Positions 1 through 11,451 of a DNA stretch of 64,000 nt are shown here, piece after piece; the stretch's first letter is position 1, and each line of letters begins with the position of its first letter. The DNA lies in the NCBI GenBank assembly GCA_021613535.1, contig CP075492.1, positions 4,712,001-4,776,000 of the forward strand. Direction: 5' to 3'. The position numbers and the translations under genes were made by a program. The notes beneath the pieces are model-generated. The model was not told the DNA's origin, searched no databases, and was given only the letters and a program-made list of their open reading frames with translations. This stretch comes from Adineta vaga. Lineage: Eukaryota > Rotifera.

Positions 1-84
1 GATGAACTATACGTAAAATGGGTCAATACGGACTATATATATAACTATTTTTTTTATATATTTCACTCTTTTCATCCGATAGAC

Positions 85-824
85 ATGTCTACAAACGATA
101 TTCTTCTAGCAGCTTTGTTAGATGAAACTGAATTCTCATCTTCAGAATCATTTATTGATAAATGCTGTGAACGTAATAATAATTATGCTCAAACCTATGA
201 TAAAAACATTTACGGAAATCGAGTAATACCTTCGAAACATTTAGCTGTGATAGTATGTATGGATGCACGTTTAGATCTCTATCAGATCTTAGGATTACAA
301 CCGGGTGATGCACATATTATTCGAAATGGTAAAGAAAACGAATTCATTGTCATTATGTTTTGATTCTTGTTATTTATAGGTGGTGGTCGTCTTCGAGATG
401 CTGTTCGTTCATTAGTTTGCAGTCAAACATTATTTCGAACTAGAGAAGTGATGATTATTCATCATACTGATTGTGGTTTTACTTATTTTGGAAACAATAA
501 TCAAATTTTAGCATCAGCTACAGTTAGATTATATACTTTCTTATTAAACATCGATTCATTCTTTGTTTGTAGAATACTTCTATAGATCAACATATTGAAC
601 TTTTTTTATTTTAGGTAAAGAAAGGATCAAAAGCAAGTACAGTGCCTGATTGTCGTCCATTTTATGTTGGTGATATACCTGATTTTATGCCAATCATTGA
701 TTTAGAACAATCGATTCGAGATGATCTCAATGAATATAAACAATATTCAATATTAAATCAAAATATTCTCGTTCGAGGATTTCTCTATGATACAAAAACT
801 GGCTTACTCAAAGAAATTAAATGA
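85..824 (+). CDS. Small beta-class carbonic anhydrase-like protein
   Basis: Three exons (85-328, 380-522, 615-824) join in frame to 198 residues. The family interconverts CO2 and bicarbonate using a zinc held by two Cys and one His. Visible hallmarks are CMDAR (first zinc Cys with the Asp/Arg dyad), HIIRN followed by GGG across the first junction, and HHTDC (zinc His and second Cys). Introns are 51 and 92 bp. No signal peptide is apparent, so a cytosolic enzyme is likely. The length matches the short bacterial-type beta-CAs rather than typical animal ones of about 250 residues. An AATAAA lies 9 bp past the stop. The start is the first ATG of the open frame. Confidence 0.88.
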
Positions 825-832
825 TTTATATT

Positions 833-838
833 AATAAA
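833..838 (+). terminator. Polyadenylation signal of the carbonic anhydrase gene
   Basis: A canonical AATAAA sits 9 bp after the TGA stop of the upstream gene, a plausible position for a compact genome with short 3' UTRs. Confidence 0.5.
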
Positions 839-1294
839 ATTGTTTTACACTTTATCTGACCGGTTTCTTTCTTCGTGTAAATAAATGGTTTTTTTTTACC
901 TTCTCTTGTTCTTTATTATGCACTGCGACTAAGAGGACATGTTGTTTGTGCATGAATATTGTAAAATTAAAGATATTTCATTGACTCTCATTTCAATATC
1001 ATTGTGTTCTTTTTCGTAGATACTTCCTTTCATTAATAGTCTTTTAAAACGAAAGAAAAATAAAAATCTATTGAAGTATATCACACAAAAATATCAAACA
1101 TATGCGATTTGTTTTATTCACTATAAATTATGCGAACGACTGTTCAATCATGAAAGACATAAATCTTTGAATGAATTAAATACACACACATAGTTAGAGA
1201 TCGTTAGTTATGGAATAGTAAGTCATTTTATTCACAGACAACATACCCGACATCACGAAAATAAAAAAATGTCTAAATTGTCCGTTCAATATTG
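839..1294. other. Intergenic stretch between convergent genes
   Basis: About 450 bp of AT-rich sequence between two convergent 3' ends. No open frame with coding character and no recognisable RNA gene was seen. Confidence 0.6.
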
Positions 1295-1597
1295 TTAGCC
1301 CACTACCTTTTTCACACCCAGCATATTACCACAATTAGGACATCGATGTTCTTTATCCTTGCAAGCTCTGATGAAAAATGGAAGAAAGCAAAGTGGTGGT
1401 AGAAGAAGCAATACTAATGCCAATAGCCAAGTACCTAAACCAATTTTTTCTGTGACTTGCGACATAATTGTCTTTCGACATTGAGGACACGTGGTACGGA
1501 CAGGAAAATCATCAAAATTTGGTGCTGCCATAACAGCGCGATCGGGAGTTGGTGCAACAACATTACTGCCTAGATTCAATACTGTAGCCATAGCCAT
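1295..1597 (-). CDS. LITAF-domain membrane protein
   Basis: Single exon, 100 residues. The C-terminal two thirds form a LITAF (SIMPLE-like) domain: a CPQC knuckle at about residues 37-40, a hydrophobic stretch at about 54-76 (LLALVLLLLPPLCFLPFF), then HRCPNC at about 83-88. In this family the two CxxC pairs fold together into one zinc site while the hydrophobic segment dips into the membrane, usually at endosomes or lysosomes. The N-terminal 35 residues are low in complexity and lack a clear PPxY motif. Length and domain order are normal for short invertebrate LITAF proteins. Confidence 0.9.
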   Translation of the reverse strand: MAMATVLNLGSNVVAPTPDRAVMAAPNFDDFPVRTTCPQCRKTIMSQVTEKIGLGTWLLALVLLLLPPLCFLPFFIRACKDKEHRCPNCGNMLGVKKVVG

Positions 1598-3284
1598 CGA
1601 CGATAATAGTTAATAGTATGATACGTAAATGTATAAAACACACCGTAATTATATAGTAGAAAAAAATTAACTATTTCGCCCCTTAGTTTTGATAATAATC
1701 AAGAAAAAAAAGGAAGTGATGTTTTGTGCTTCGTCAAAAATTTAATAAATATGTTAGTTGACATCGAATATTTTCAGAAAAAAAGATTGACTTTTTTACT
1801 TTCTTACTCGGAAATCAAATACTGATAGCCGTAACAAGGATTTTACCTTTTTGTTATTTTTCTATTCTATACAGTAAATCATGAAAAATTGGTTTCGAAA
1901 TTAATGGTAAAAACCCCAGTTATATTGACATACAAATGACAATTTATATTTCACGGTGATTGTGCAGTTATTTAATTAGATGTGAATATTCGATTTCTTT
2001 TTTTGATTATACAAAATCATCAAGATTAGGTTCGATATATAAGAGAAATAATTTGACGTGCGGTAAACACCTTACATTAGTATATTTCGATTTCACCTGT
2101 GGATAGACATATATTAATAAAAACATGTTTTTTATTCCGTTGCTTTCAAGATATCGATCATGTCTGTATCAACCTTGGATTAGAAAGAAAAATAGTTCAT
2201 CTGTAACTACTGTGTACACCGTATGTTATGTGCCTAATCAATTATCAAGAAAATGTGATTTTTCTTCAATAAGTGTAGTAAAGGTGTCTGAGTACCATCA
2301 GTAAGAGAGTATACATGATATTATAGTTCTAAGAAAATTGAAATGGTTAAAATGAACAGAAGAATATGATCAAGTGATTGCCGATGAACGACATATTGGT
2401 AAAGAATATATATGCAATCTTAGATTGAACATGAATTTTTAATAACTGAAAACAAAATTTTCGATGGTAACTTCAATAATACAAGAAAAGTTATCGAATC
2501 GATCAATCAGAAGTAAATCATCTCTATTTGTTTGATTTAAAATTTCATCTTATTACTGCTGATACAACATCAATTATAAAATATTTAATTCTGCTGCATA
2601 TTGTGAACAACACAACGTGCTTTCTTTTTTTTTCTTAGGGTGTGGTGAAACCTTATTTCGTGCTCACATCAACATTATTCTATTTAAAAATCATTTAAAA
2701 AAATACAACATTCCATCAACTTTGCCAGAACAGTAATGAACATTTGTGACAGTCCATATGCTATCAGTTTCAAGATGAGAAAATGTGATAGTCCGATAGT
2801 TGAAGAAGTATGTTACTATTCACATCACTTTTATGCATTATAAATTGTAATATTGTGTCTGAAATCTCTAGTTGAATATTGTGATTTCTAAAATTCACAT
2901 ATTTGAGAATGGAATGTGACGGTTTTTGATCATATGACAAACATTGTTATGCCATGGAGAAGACATAAAACAGAACACTATAAAATTACTAAAGACTTCT
3001 TCGAAATCTTGTCGACATCATAATGATTTAATGATAGAAGAAATCCTATAAGTAAATACGTGCGATTGTTCTCATGAATAGTCACCTGAAATAATCAATA
3101 GAAAAGCGACTCATCTTATTGAAATTTTCGATTTGTTCTTTAACTTAATGGATAAGTTTATTATCTTTATAACTGTAAGCAACGTGTACAGTAATAAAGA
3201 TAAAGATATTGTGTTGAAATAAAGTTTCGTATTTTCATTCTTATTCTCTCATTTTATTCAAGTGTATAGTCAGTTCATCTATAG
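1598..3284. other. Long gene-poor spacer with scattered short frames
   Basis: About 1.7 kb. An ATG-initiated 59-codon frame at 2125-2304 and a coding-like patch near 2638-2740 were read, but neither extends across plausible splice sites into a recognisable protein. They could be eroded gene pieces. No RNA gene or mobile-element ends were recognised. Confidence 0.5.
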
Positions 3285-4561
3285 ATGGGTAACAACGCAA
3301 CTACATCTAAAAGTGTGAAGACATCTTGTGCTTTTGTTTATGATGACTTAGTCTCTCAAGTAAAAATGATTCAACTTCAAATAAATGAAATCGAGCGTTT
3401 TCTCAATCACCGATGGAATAATGATAAAAAGGTACAAAATCAAGTGAAATCACGATCATTCACTATTATCGATTTTTATAACTATCCACACGTTCATAGA
3501 TGTATGGATCATGAAGTATTCAGTAAGGTCATGACAAATTTTATGAAAGAATATGTGCCTAAACATTTACAAGAATGGGTGGATATCGGAGAAATGAAGG
3601 CAAACAAAATTGTTCCATTGCCTGATTTACGACTAAAACAAAATCTACCTGTATCCAAATATTTAGATGGTTCTCAGTTTGTTATGTATTGTAAAATATT
3701 CGTATACATTAGTACTAATGATGAGATTTGGCAGCATCAAAATTGTCTTGTACTAAAAGTCGTACCTATCGATAATTTGGAAAAGATTAAATTGGAAATA
3801 AGCAAATATGTCCAATTTACTACTATCGAATTACGATTATGTTCAAGAGGTTCAAGTACGAAATTGAGTAAATTAGCCTGGGATGAAGGAACAATACTTC
3901 AGTCGGAAGATTCCTCACTGTCATGTCAATTGTATGATAAGCAACATTTCTTAATGGCAAAGATTGTTGAAGAGACGGTAATAGTGAAATTCTTTTATTC
4001 ATTCAATACTATTTATTTGTTTTGTTTGAAAAGACGGGTTCTATGGAGTTGAATATTCCCATGCAAATTATTGTGAAAGGTCTTCGTGGAAACTCTATCA
4101 CTTTAGAAGTGAGTCGTTCAATGAAGATAGACACGGTGATAGAGCTCATACAAGATCACGAAGGTATTCCTGCTGGTGAACAACGACTAATATTTGCTGG
4201 CATACAATTGGAATGCGGAAGAACAATCGAAGACTATAACATACAAGAATATTCTACGCTTCATGTAGCACTACGTTTACGAGGTGGAATGTATCATTGT
4301 ACAAGTGGTCGACAAGACTTTGATAAGATGTCATATGACGGAGAGGAAGCAGTTAAACGAGTGTTTGAATTGAAACTAAAAGATACAAAACATATTGATC
4401 AACTGTCATTAACAGAATTACAAGATTTTGTCTTAAAAAATCGATCTGTTCTTTCTAATTTATTCTATGAAATCGATAAACTGTCGAAATTTAATGATAT
4501 TTCAGAGTTAAAGACAACAATATCATCTACATTGGATGCTGATGATGATGATGATACGTAA
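3285..4561 (+). CDS. Protein with an internal 76-residue ubiquitin domain
   Basis: Two exons (3285-3977, 4034-4561; 56-bp intron) give 406 residues. Residues 1-240 are not recognised. Residues 241-316 align to ubiquitin without gaps: MQIIVK start, Leu8 and Ile44 kept, ending LRLRGG at the position of ubiquitin's own C-terminus. Lys6 is present, but positions 11, 27, 29, 33, 48 and 63 are not Lys (48 is Ile, 63 is Glu), and Val70 is Ala. A 90-residue tail follows, beginning [11 protein letters not shown] and ending in an Asp run. Because GG is followed by a tail, release would need a deubiquitinase; otherwise the domain acts in cis as a ubiquitin-like module. Convergent with the dioxygenase-like gene. 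Confidence 0.8.
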
Positions 4562-4716
4562 ACGGGAATATGAATTGAATCGTTTTTTTCTATCGCGATT
4601 TTTTATAGCATTCATTCAACCTTTGTGCATGTATTTTTTTATTGCAAAATTATAATAAACAGGAATATTTCTTTTTAAAGATTCCCATCCTTATTTTATT
4701 TAGATGAATTATCATA

Positions 4717-5656
4717 TTAAGCACATCTGTGAATCGTAAAATTCGAAGCAGCATTTGCAATTATTTGAACATCTCTACATGCAAGTTCATAACAGCACGA
4801 AGCAGAAGGACCAAGTTGATCATCACCACATACTGCACCTCTGGAAAGACATGCTGGGTTATCTGAATCACCAGGATGATGCTATATGAAATAGATAGAA
4901 TTACTTTTCATCAAAAATTACAATTTAACATACTCCAAATTCATTCGTTTGTGTTGCTTCATCAAAAATCGACATATCTAAAGGCCATGGTTGACCGGCC
5001 CACATTGCCCATATACTATGATCTTCATATTCATATCCAGTATTAGGATGTAAAAGCATTGAAAGATTTCCTACATATATTCATTTGAATATGAAATATG
5101 TACGTCTCAAATTAAAGATGTATACCTCTGTTTTGTGTTAGCCAAGGAGTGATAAGTGAATAATAACCAAGTGGAACGAAAATTGACCATTCACCACTAA
5201 CAAATGGTCCACCAATCAATGTTGTATTTTCTTTGAAAGAAAGACATCATATGAGATAGTGTATGAAAAGAATTTTATCATACGAGCATCATGATCAGTA
5301 ATCATACACAAATATCCATAATCATATCTTCCTGTACAATCTGGACCAAGATAATTTTGAAATTGTGCACGTGTACGTTCACGAAGTGCCATTGCTTCTG
5401 CAATAATCTAAAATAATCACAGAAACAATACATAGATTTCAAAACTTCTTTTTCGTATACATACTGGTGCATGAAAAAGAGTATATGTAATATGTATATG
5501 ATAACTAATAATGCCAGGAGGAGGATTGGGTAAAGCACGTTCACCAATACCTTTTGCTCGTCTCATACGAATATGTGGGTAGAGCGTGGGATGAGCAATG
5601 AGACCATCCAATGCCAATAAGACGAATACTAGTAAAGTTTCAACCACGCCTTTCAT
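4717..5656 (-). CDS. Secreted DOPA 4,5-dioxygenase-like protein
   Basis: Five exons (5656-5465, 5407-5284, 5230-5126, 5070-4934, 4881-4717) splice in frame to 240 residues. The N-terminus (VVETLLVFVLLALDGLIA) looks like a signal peptide. The core matches the DOPA-dioxygenase family: YHIHITYTLFHAP (metal-binding His region), MALRERT, then the signature LHPNTGYEYEDHS followed by WAMWAGQPWPLD. Family members cleave the aromatic ring of DOPA or related catechols using iron. A Cys-rich C-terminal extension of about 50 residues (CLSRGAVCGDD, SASCCYELAC) is outside the core and fits an extracellular protein. The family is best known from plants, fungi and bacteria, so horizontal origin is possible. 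Substrate is unknown. Confidence 0.82.
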
Positions 5657-5707
5657 TCTATCAAGAAATAATATTTTAATCTAGAAAGTGAAAACAAATT
5701 CGGATCA

Positions 5708-5722
5708 TATATATATATATAA
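5708..5722. repeat. AT dinucleotide microsatellite
   Basis: A short run of alternating AT just upstream of the dioxygenase-like gene, within its 5' flank. Confidence 0.6.
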
Positions 5723-6381
5723 TGATGATGGCGTTTGTTTAGATGATAAGACACATTTTCAAAATACAAAAAAAACCTTTATCATTCTGATATATGCGTT
5801 GTTTTATTAAAACGTCATTTTTACTATTCTTCTGCAGATCTTTTGTAGATGTATTTCATCAATTTATGAGATCTGTTTCGCTTATATTTAAGGAACAAGA
5901 AATCAGAAATATAGATATTCGACAACTACATGTACATATAGTAATTGAATCTTATGAGGAAGTATTATACTCGATTGATAATCCTATAAGAAGATATCAG
6001 ACAGATTGTCTAGTGAGTACATTTATACCATTACAGATACTTATCTAAATTTCAATTATTCAATTTCGAACTCAATCGATTGAATTAACATTCTAACGAG
6101 CGGATACGAAATTTTCATATATAAATATGTGTGATAACAGTCTTATCATTTCTCATAACAGGTATTTTTCTTCTTCTTCTTCTTCTTTTTAATCTGAATA
6201 TATCGAAAGCAGGTGACATAAACATCGTTTGCATCTTTTTTTTATCGAACACATTCAATTACATATAAATTTTTCTATCGTCAAAATAAAATCTACTGAT
6301 AAAAATGTCGTCAACTATTCAGCAAATTCGTCAGATTCGTGTGATTCCATACCTAAAGATAGTCTACTCGACAATAAATCG
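5723..6381. other. Spacer between divergent genes with one uncertain open frame
   Basis: An 84-codon frame at 5794-6048 has reasonably coding-like composition in its centre but matches nothing recognised and lacks convincing flanking splice sites. A TTC trinucleotide run occurs near 6168-6187. This stretch must also hold the 5' region, and possibly a first exon, of the amidase gene. Confidence 0.45.
6168..6187 (+). repeat. TTC trinucleotide microsatellite
   Basis: Consecutive TTC units followed by a short T run, about 200 bp upstream of the amidase start. Confidence 0.6.
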
Positions 6382-7929
6382 ATGCCCGACACGTCGATTC
6401 TCGATGTCACTTACGTACCAGGTCAATGTGGTCTTTTATCAAACGAAGAACTTAATATCACTGAAAATTATACAGCAACACAACTCGTTACTTTAATAGC
6501 TCAACGTCAACTAACTGCTGAACAAGTTACTAGAGCTTATCTTAAACGTGCTGGTATTGCGCATCAATTAACAAATTGTGCAACGGAATTTCTTGGTAAC
6601 GAAGCAATTGATCGAGCTAAATATTTAGATGAAGAATTTCGACGATGTGGACAAGTTGTTGGACCACTTCATGGTTTACCTATTTCTGTAAAAGATTTAA
6701 TCGCTATGAAAGGACGACGAACAAGTGCAGGCTGGATGAAATGGCTCGATAGATTTGCCGAAGATGATGCTTTTATTTTAAAAATTCTTTACAATGCAGG
6801 TGCTATTTTTTATGTTCGTACTACTCAACCACAAAGTTTGATGCATGTAGAATGTAGTAGTCCTATTTATGGTACAACTGTTAATCCATTTAATCGAAAT
6901 TTATCGAGTGGAGGAAGCTCGGGTGGTGAAGGTGCAAATTTAGCTATGAAAGGTGCATGTTTAGGTATAGGAACTGACATTGGTGGAAGTATTCGATCAC
7001 CAGCAAATAGTAATGGAGTTTATGGTTTCAAACCAACGGCCTTTCGATTGCCCTTGCAAGGCATCATAGCAGAACAAGCAGGAAGAGAAAGTATTATTCC
7101 TGTCATAGGTCCACTTGCTCGAGCACGAGAGGACATTATTTTATTCGTCAAAACTATACTCGATACTGAACCATGGTTAAAAGATCCATCTCTAATTCCT
7201 ATCCCTTGGCAATCAATTACATTGAATTCAACAAATCTAACTGTAGCTGTAATGTGGGATGATAATGTTATACATCCTCATCCACCTGTAACACGAGCTC
7301 TACATGAAACAGTAGAACATTTGAAAAAAGCTGGAATACGAATAATTAATTGGGAACCAATTGATCATCAAAAAAGTTGGGATATAATCAGTGCCTTATA
7401 CTATTGCAATGGTGCCGAAGAAGAATTAAATGTCATGAAGGATGGAAATGAAACACCATTACCATTGACTGAATGGATTTTAAATCAACCACAAGTAAAA
7501 AAACGAGATTGGATTGAAATGAATCAATTAATATCCGAGAGAGAAGGTTATCGTACACGTTATGCACAAGTATGGAACGAACGAGAAGCATACTGTCAAT
7601 GTATGATCGATTGTCTGCTAACACCAGCTGCTCCATCAGTTGCTGCTCTACATGGCACATCAAAATGGTGGGGTTATACTTCAGTCTGGAATCTTTTGGA
7701 TTATCCAGCTGTTATTTTTCCAGTTACAACAGTTGATCTCGTGAAAGATCAAGTAGAAGTCGATTATAAACCTCGAAATGCACTTGATGAAGAAAATTAT
7801 CGATTGTATTCATCTCCAGCAACATATATTAATTCTCCTGTTGGTTTACAATTAGTTAGTCGACGTTATAATGATGAAAAATTAATGAAATGTCTTGAAA
7901 TAATCGAACAAGCTATGAATAGAAATTAG
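6382..7929 (+). CDS. Amidase-signature hydrolase (general amidase type)
   Basis: 515 residues from the first in-frame ATG; the open frame reaches back to 6229 without another ATG, so a short upstream exon may be missing. The family hydrolyses amide bonds through a Ser-cisSer-Lys triad. The Lys lies in PISVKDLIA, the Ser region is SSGGSSGGEGA, and GTDIGGSIRSPAN carries the nucleophile. LDVTYVPGQCGLLSNEELNI and the C-terminal region resemble fungal acetamidase-type enzymes more than animal FAAH, and no N-terminal membrane anchor is visible. A single long exon is compatible with recent acquisition. Natural substrate cannot be read from sequence. Confidence 0.88.
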   Translation: MPDTSILDVTYVPGQCGLLSNEELNITENYTATQLVTLIAQRQLTAEQVTRAYLKRAGIAHQLTNCATEFLGNEAIDRAKYLDEEFRRCGQVVGPLHGLPISVKDLIAMKGRRTSAGWMKWLDRFAEDDAFILKILYNAGAIFYVRTTQPQSLMHVECSSPIYGTTVNPFNRNLSSGGSSGGEGANLAMKGACLGIGTDIGGSIRSPANSNGVYGFKPTAFRLPLQGIIAEQAGRESIIPVIGPLARAREDIILFVKTILDTEPWLKDPSLIPIPWQSITLNSTNLTVAVMWDDNVIHPHPPVTRALHETVEHLKKAGIRIINWEPIDHQKSWDIISALYYCNGAEEELNVMKDGNETPLPLTEWILNQPQVKKRDWIEMNQLISEREGYRTRYAQVWNEREAYCQCMIDCLLTPAAPSVAALHGTSKWWGYTSVWNLLDYPAVIFPVTTVDLVKDQVEVDYKPRNALDEENYRLYSSPATYINSPVGLQLVSRRYNDEKLMKCLEIIEQAMNRN

Positions 7930-8315
7930 ATAGAAAAATAATTTACAATACTTTAATTTCAATAGAATAAAATAGAATTGTCTAATTACTAAGAATATCT
8001 CATTTTGTTAATAAAACTTAATATAACATCCTAATTCATCGATTAGTTTCTTCCACTCTATAATTATAATTATGTTCTTACGAACACAAATATATGACGC
8101 ATACTTGAGAAAAAACCCAGTGTATATATAATTGAGGGTGTGTTTGGCTTTTTCCTTTCTTTTCTACCAAAACAAACCGCTCGCACAAAGAATAGTCAGT
8201 CATCATTTTCTTTTTCTTCCCAAACTGTTTCGCAACGTGGTCGGATACGAGCGTGTAGTATTTACTTTGTGCAGAACTCGTTTTTTTTCCAACAACGACA
8301 TCGTATTCTAAAACA
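7930..8315. other. Spacer upstream of the RBR ligase gene
   Basis: About 390 bp between same-strand genes. It holds the amidase 3' end (AATAAA-like sites near 7968 and 8011) and a pyrimidine-rich 5' region of the next gene. A 73-codon frame at 8140-8361 overlaps that gene's first exon in another frame and is judged non-coding. Confidence 0.5.
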
Positions 8316-11133
8316 ATGGCGACAGGATCTTCATAGTAAATTCAATTTTCTTAGGAAATAACTATTTCATTTGTTTCTTTTTAAGTAATGAAAAATTATC
8401 TTGCGGTTTATGTAAAACATCTATCAGCAAGGCTCTATATCGTGCTCATGTTGCTGAATGTGGAACGAAGAAAACATGCGCTTTATGCGGAAGAGAAGTA
8501 GACAGCTTGACTGAACATTATGAAAGATGTTCAGGGGGAAATAATTCCATCAATAGTATGTATCGTAGTCAACAAACATCTGCGGTTCCTCGGGTAAGAT
8601 CATATCGCAAAAAGTTTTAACCGTTTTCTAATGACGAAATAATAATTTGTTGGTTCTTAAGACTTCAATAAATCCAACAACTTATACTCCCAGACAACAA
8701 AATACAAAGGAATGCCCTTTTTGCTCAATGATGGTACAAGAAGATAATTACACTAATCATCTAGATTTGTGTAGTGCAGGCAGTTCAACAACCCCATCAA
8801 CAAAGAGAATGAGTACAAAGCATTGTGTTAATTGTGATAAAGACATTGACGAAACTATGTATCCTGACCATATAGAAAATTGTTTCAATCCAAATCCAAC
8901 AAGTCATACACCAAAACGTAAAATCACTAGAAAATGTACGATATGTTTTTCACTCGTGGAAGAAGATGATTATAATTCTCATTTGAATATATGTAACAAG
9001 AGGCAATCATCAGCAGCAGCATCAATACATCGAATGAATATGAAGATGTGTATTAACTGTTCAAGAGATTTCGATGAAATCGAATATATTAAACATATAG
9101 AAAATTGTTGTGAACCACTAACAAAAAAACGAAACAACACCAAAGATTGTATCATTTGTTCCAGACCAATTCCTGAATTGGAATTTGAAAAACATGTTCA
9201 TGAATGTCTGTCTAAATCTTCTTCTTCTTACGTAACTCAAAAACCAAAAATAACATACGCACAAAAGACCTGCTTTAAATGGTAGATATCTACTCTATTT
9301 GATATTCTTTTAAAATAATTATTCTTATAGTTCGAAACCTGTGAATTTGTCCAAAACTTCTAGTCATAATATGCCATGTCGATCACAACATATCTATTGT
9401 CTAAAATGTCTCCAAGAATCAATGAATGAACATATTCAATCAAAAACTGCTCCTGTTTGTCATACAAATGTCTGCGATTATGAACTTTCTCGACATGATG
9501 TATCTTGCTTACCACTTGATGAAAATATCATACAAGAGTTACTAGATTTTGTAAAGAATACGCAACGTCCTCAATGTCCTGTATGTCAGTTCTATGTCGA
9601 TTTTAAAACTATGGATGATCTTCAAAGACATGTGTTTTCATGTCCCTCGGAGAATATGATTCCTTGTGAATATTGTCATTGTTTATACAATATGGAACGC
9701 TTGGATGCTCATACACGTCAGTGTCGTAATCTTTCTCGAGCACAACAGCAGCAAGCATTAATAGATTTTCTCCTCCTTCGAACTAAATATCCGATAACAG
9801 AACCACAAATGCGAATGTTTATAGAATATCGAAAGAAGAATCGTCTAGCATTTGATCCACATTCAATTGTTGATGCATTAGTTGAATTCGGTAAAATTTT
9901 CACGTTTTGTTTTTCTACATGCCATTCGTATGTATATATTTCTTTGTAGGTGCTGTTTTTCCATTAGAGGTTCCTACTCGAGATTGCGAAGTATGTTTGG
10001 AAGCAAAAGTATATGATGATGTATTCGTTTTTGGTTGTGATGAAAGTCACAAACTATGCTATGGATGTTTTGAAGATGCATGTGTAGCAAAGATGAACAG
10101 TAATGAAGTTTTAACATGTGGACTCTGTACTTATCAATTATTGGATGGAGAAATAAAACAATTGAGAGTATCAGACGATCGAAAACGAGAATTTTTAGAT
10201 TATCAAGCACAGAAAACATTCAGCATTTACAGGGATGGTACGCAAGGTGTGATAAAATGCCCAAATCAAAGATGCAAGTGGATAGCTGAAGCACGGAATC
10301 CAACTGACCGTTTCTCAGTTACCTGTAAAATATGTGACTTTCAATTTTGTTCCCTTTGTAGTCAACAGTATCACTATCGAACAACATGTCAACAACTTCG
10401 AGAAATTACTCAACGCTGGGTCATTTGGTGTAATACAGGTGAGATTTTTAGAATATTTTCATTGATTTTTCATTTCCTTTTCTACCTTTTTTTTTAAAAG
10501 AGCGTGGTACTTATTTGCAAGCTCGTGCACAACAAGATGCGAATTTTAGGGCTCAATTAGAAGATTACGAAAGACAAAGAGCGGCTAATGAACAACGAAA
10601 TGCTGAACTTCGTCAACGTTATGATGAACTGATAGCGGATGAAAATTATAAAGGTCAAAATTGTCGTCTATGTCCGAATTGTCAACGTGTAGTTCAACAT
10701 CTCGGAGGATGTGATTCAATGATATGTGGTCAAAATTATCATGGTGGTGATCAACAATCGGGCTGTGGTCGACGTTTTAATTGGTCGCAAGCGAGACCTT
10801 ACATGCCTATTGCTAATAATGGTGTACAACAAGTCAGAAATGATCTACCTCGTCCTGAAGAACAGCAAGCTATTGTGCATAAAGACATTCGGTATATACA
10901 GCATTTCAATATATCATTAATCAGATTTTGTAATTTTTGTATTTAGATGTGATTCTTGTCATCAAGAAGTTCAAGGTATTCGTTTTGATTGTTGTCATTG
11001 TGCATCATTAATATTCTGTGAAAAATGTGAACAACGTGCAACTCTGGAACATGCAAATCAAATACGTGATGAGCATAAACAACAACATGTGTTTCAAATC
11101 ATTCCAAGACCTTTGCATAGAAATACTGAATAA
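8316..11133 (+). CDS. RBR ubiquitin ligase with UBZ4-like zinc-finger array, extra RING and ZZ finger
   Basis: Seven exons (8316-8335, 8386-8593, 8662-9281, 9331-9890, 9950-10438, 10501-10891, 10947-11133) join in frame to 824 residues. Residues about 13-265 hold seven C-x2-C...H-x3-C fingers, six with exactly 11 residues between the second Cys and His, the spacing of Rad18-type UBZ4 fingers. A RING-like module follows (CFKC, completed across a splice junction, then CRSQHIYCLKC). Two more C2HC fingers lead to a canonical RBR: RING1 (CEVCLEA...CGLC), IBR (CPNQRCKW...CKICDFQFCSLC) and RING2 (CPNCQRVVQHLGGCDSMIC), where the GGC Cys is the expected thioester residue. The C-terminus is a ZZ-type finger (CDSCHQEV...CCHC). 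Likely a ubiquitin-binding E3; target unknown. Confidence 0.87.
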
Positions 11134-11451
11134 TTACAGATTTTTCTATAAAATTCATACGTAAACAAGAAATAATGATATCTCAAATTCATTCATTTTC
11201 ATCTGAATTATTTGACGAGTAGCATAAATAATGTAAGACATTATCATACGGCATCTACATTAGGATATGGAAGAAAATTAGTAATTGAAAGAAGTGATGG
11301 TCGTGGCACTCTAGATAGTGCTCAGTTGTACCCCTGAATATTAGATTTATCAATATTTTTTTTCGATTATTTAAAAGAAACGTATAAGTCAATAAGTCGG
11401 TCATCATCAAATACAATTCAATATCTTCTTGTAAAATAATAGTTATTAATT
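11134..11451. other. Short spacer between convergent 3' ends
   Basis: About 320 bp holding the 3' UTRs of the RBR ligase and SIRT5 genes. The 66-codon antisense frame here shows no coding signature. Confidence 0.6.

Noticed and set aside
2125-2304. 59-codon ATG frame in the 1.6-3.3 kb spacer
   Set aside because: No recognisable motif and no continuation by splicing; possible relic but not supportable.
5794-6048. 84-codon plus-strand frame between the dioxygenase-like and amidase genes
   Set aside because: Composition is only mildly coding-like, no domain was recognised, and no flanking splice sites extend it.
9341-9949. A separate gene starting at 9341 downstream of the zinc-finger array
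   Set aside because: Splicing 9281 to 9331 completes a CFKC pair needed by the following RING and keeps the frame, so one gene fits better.
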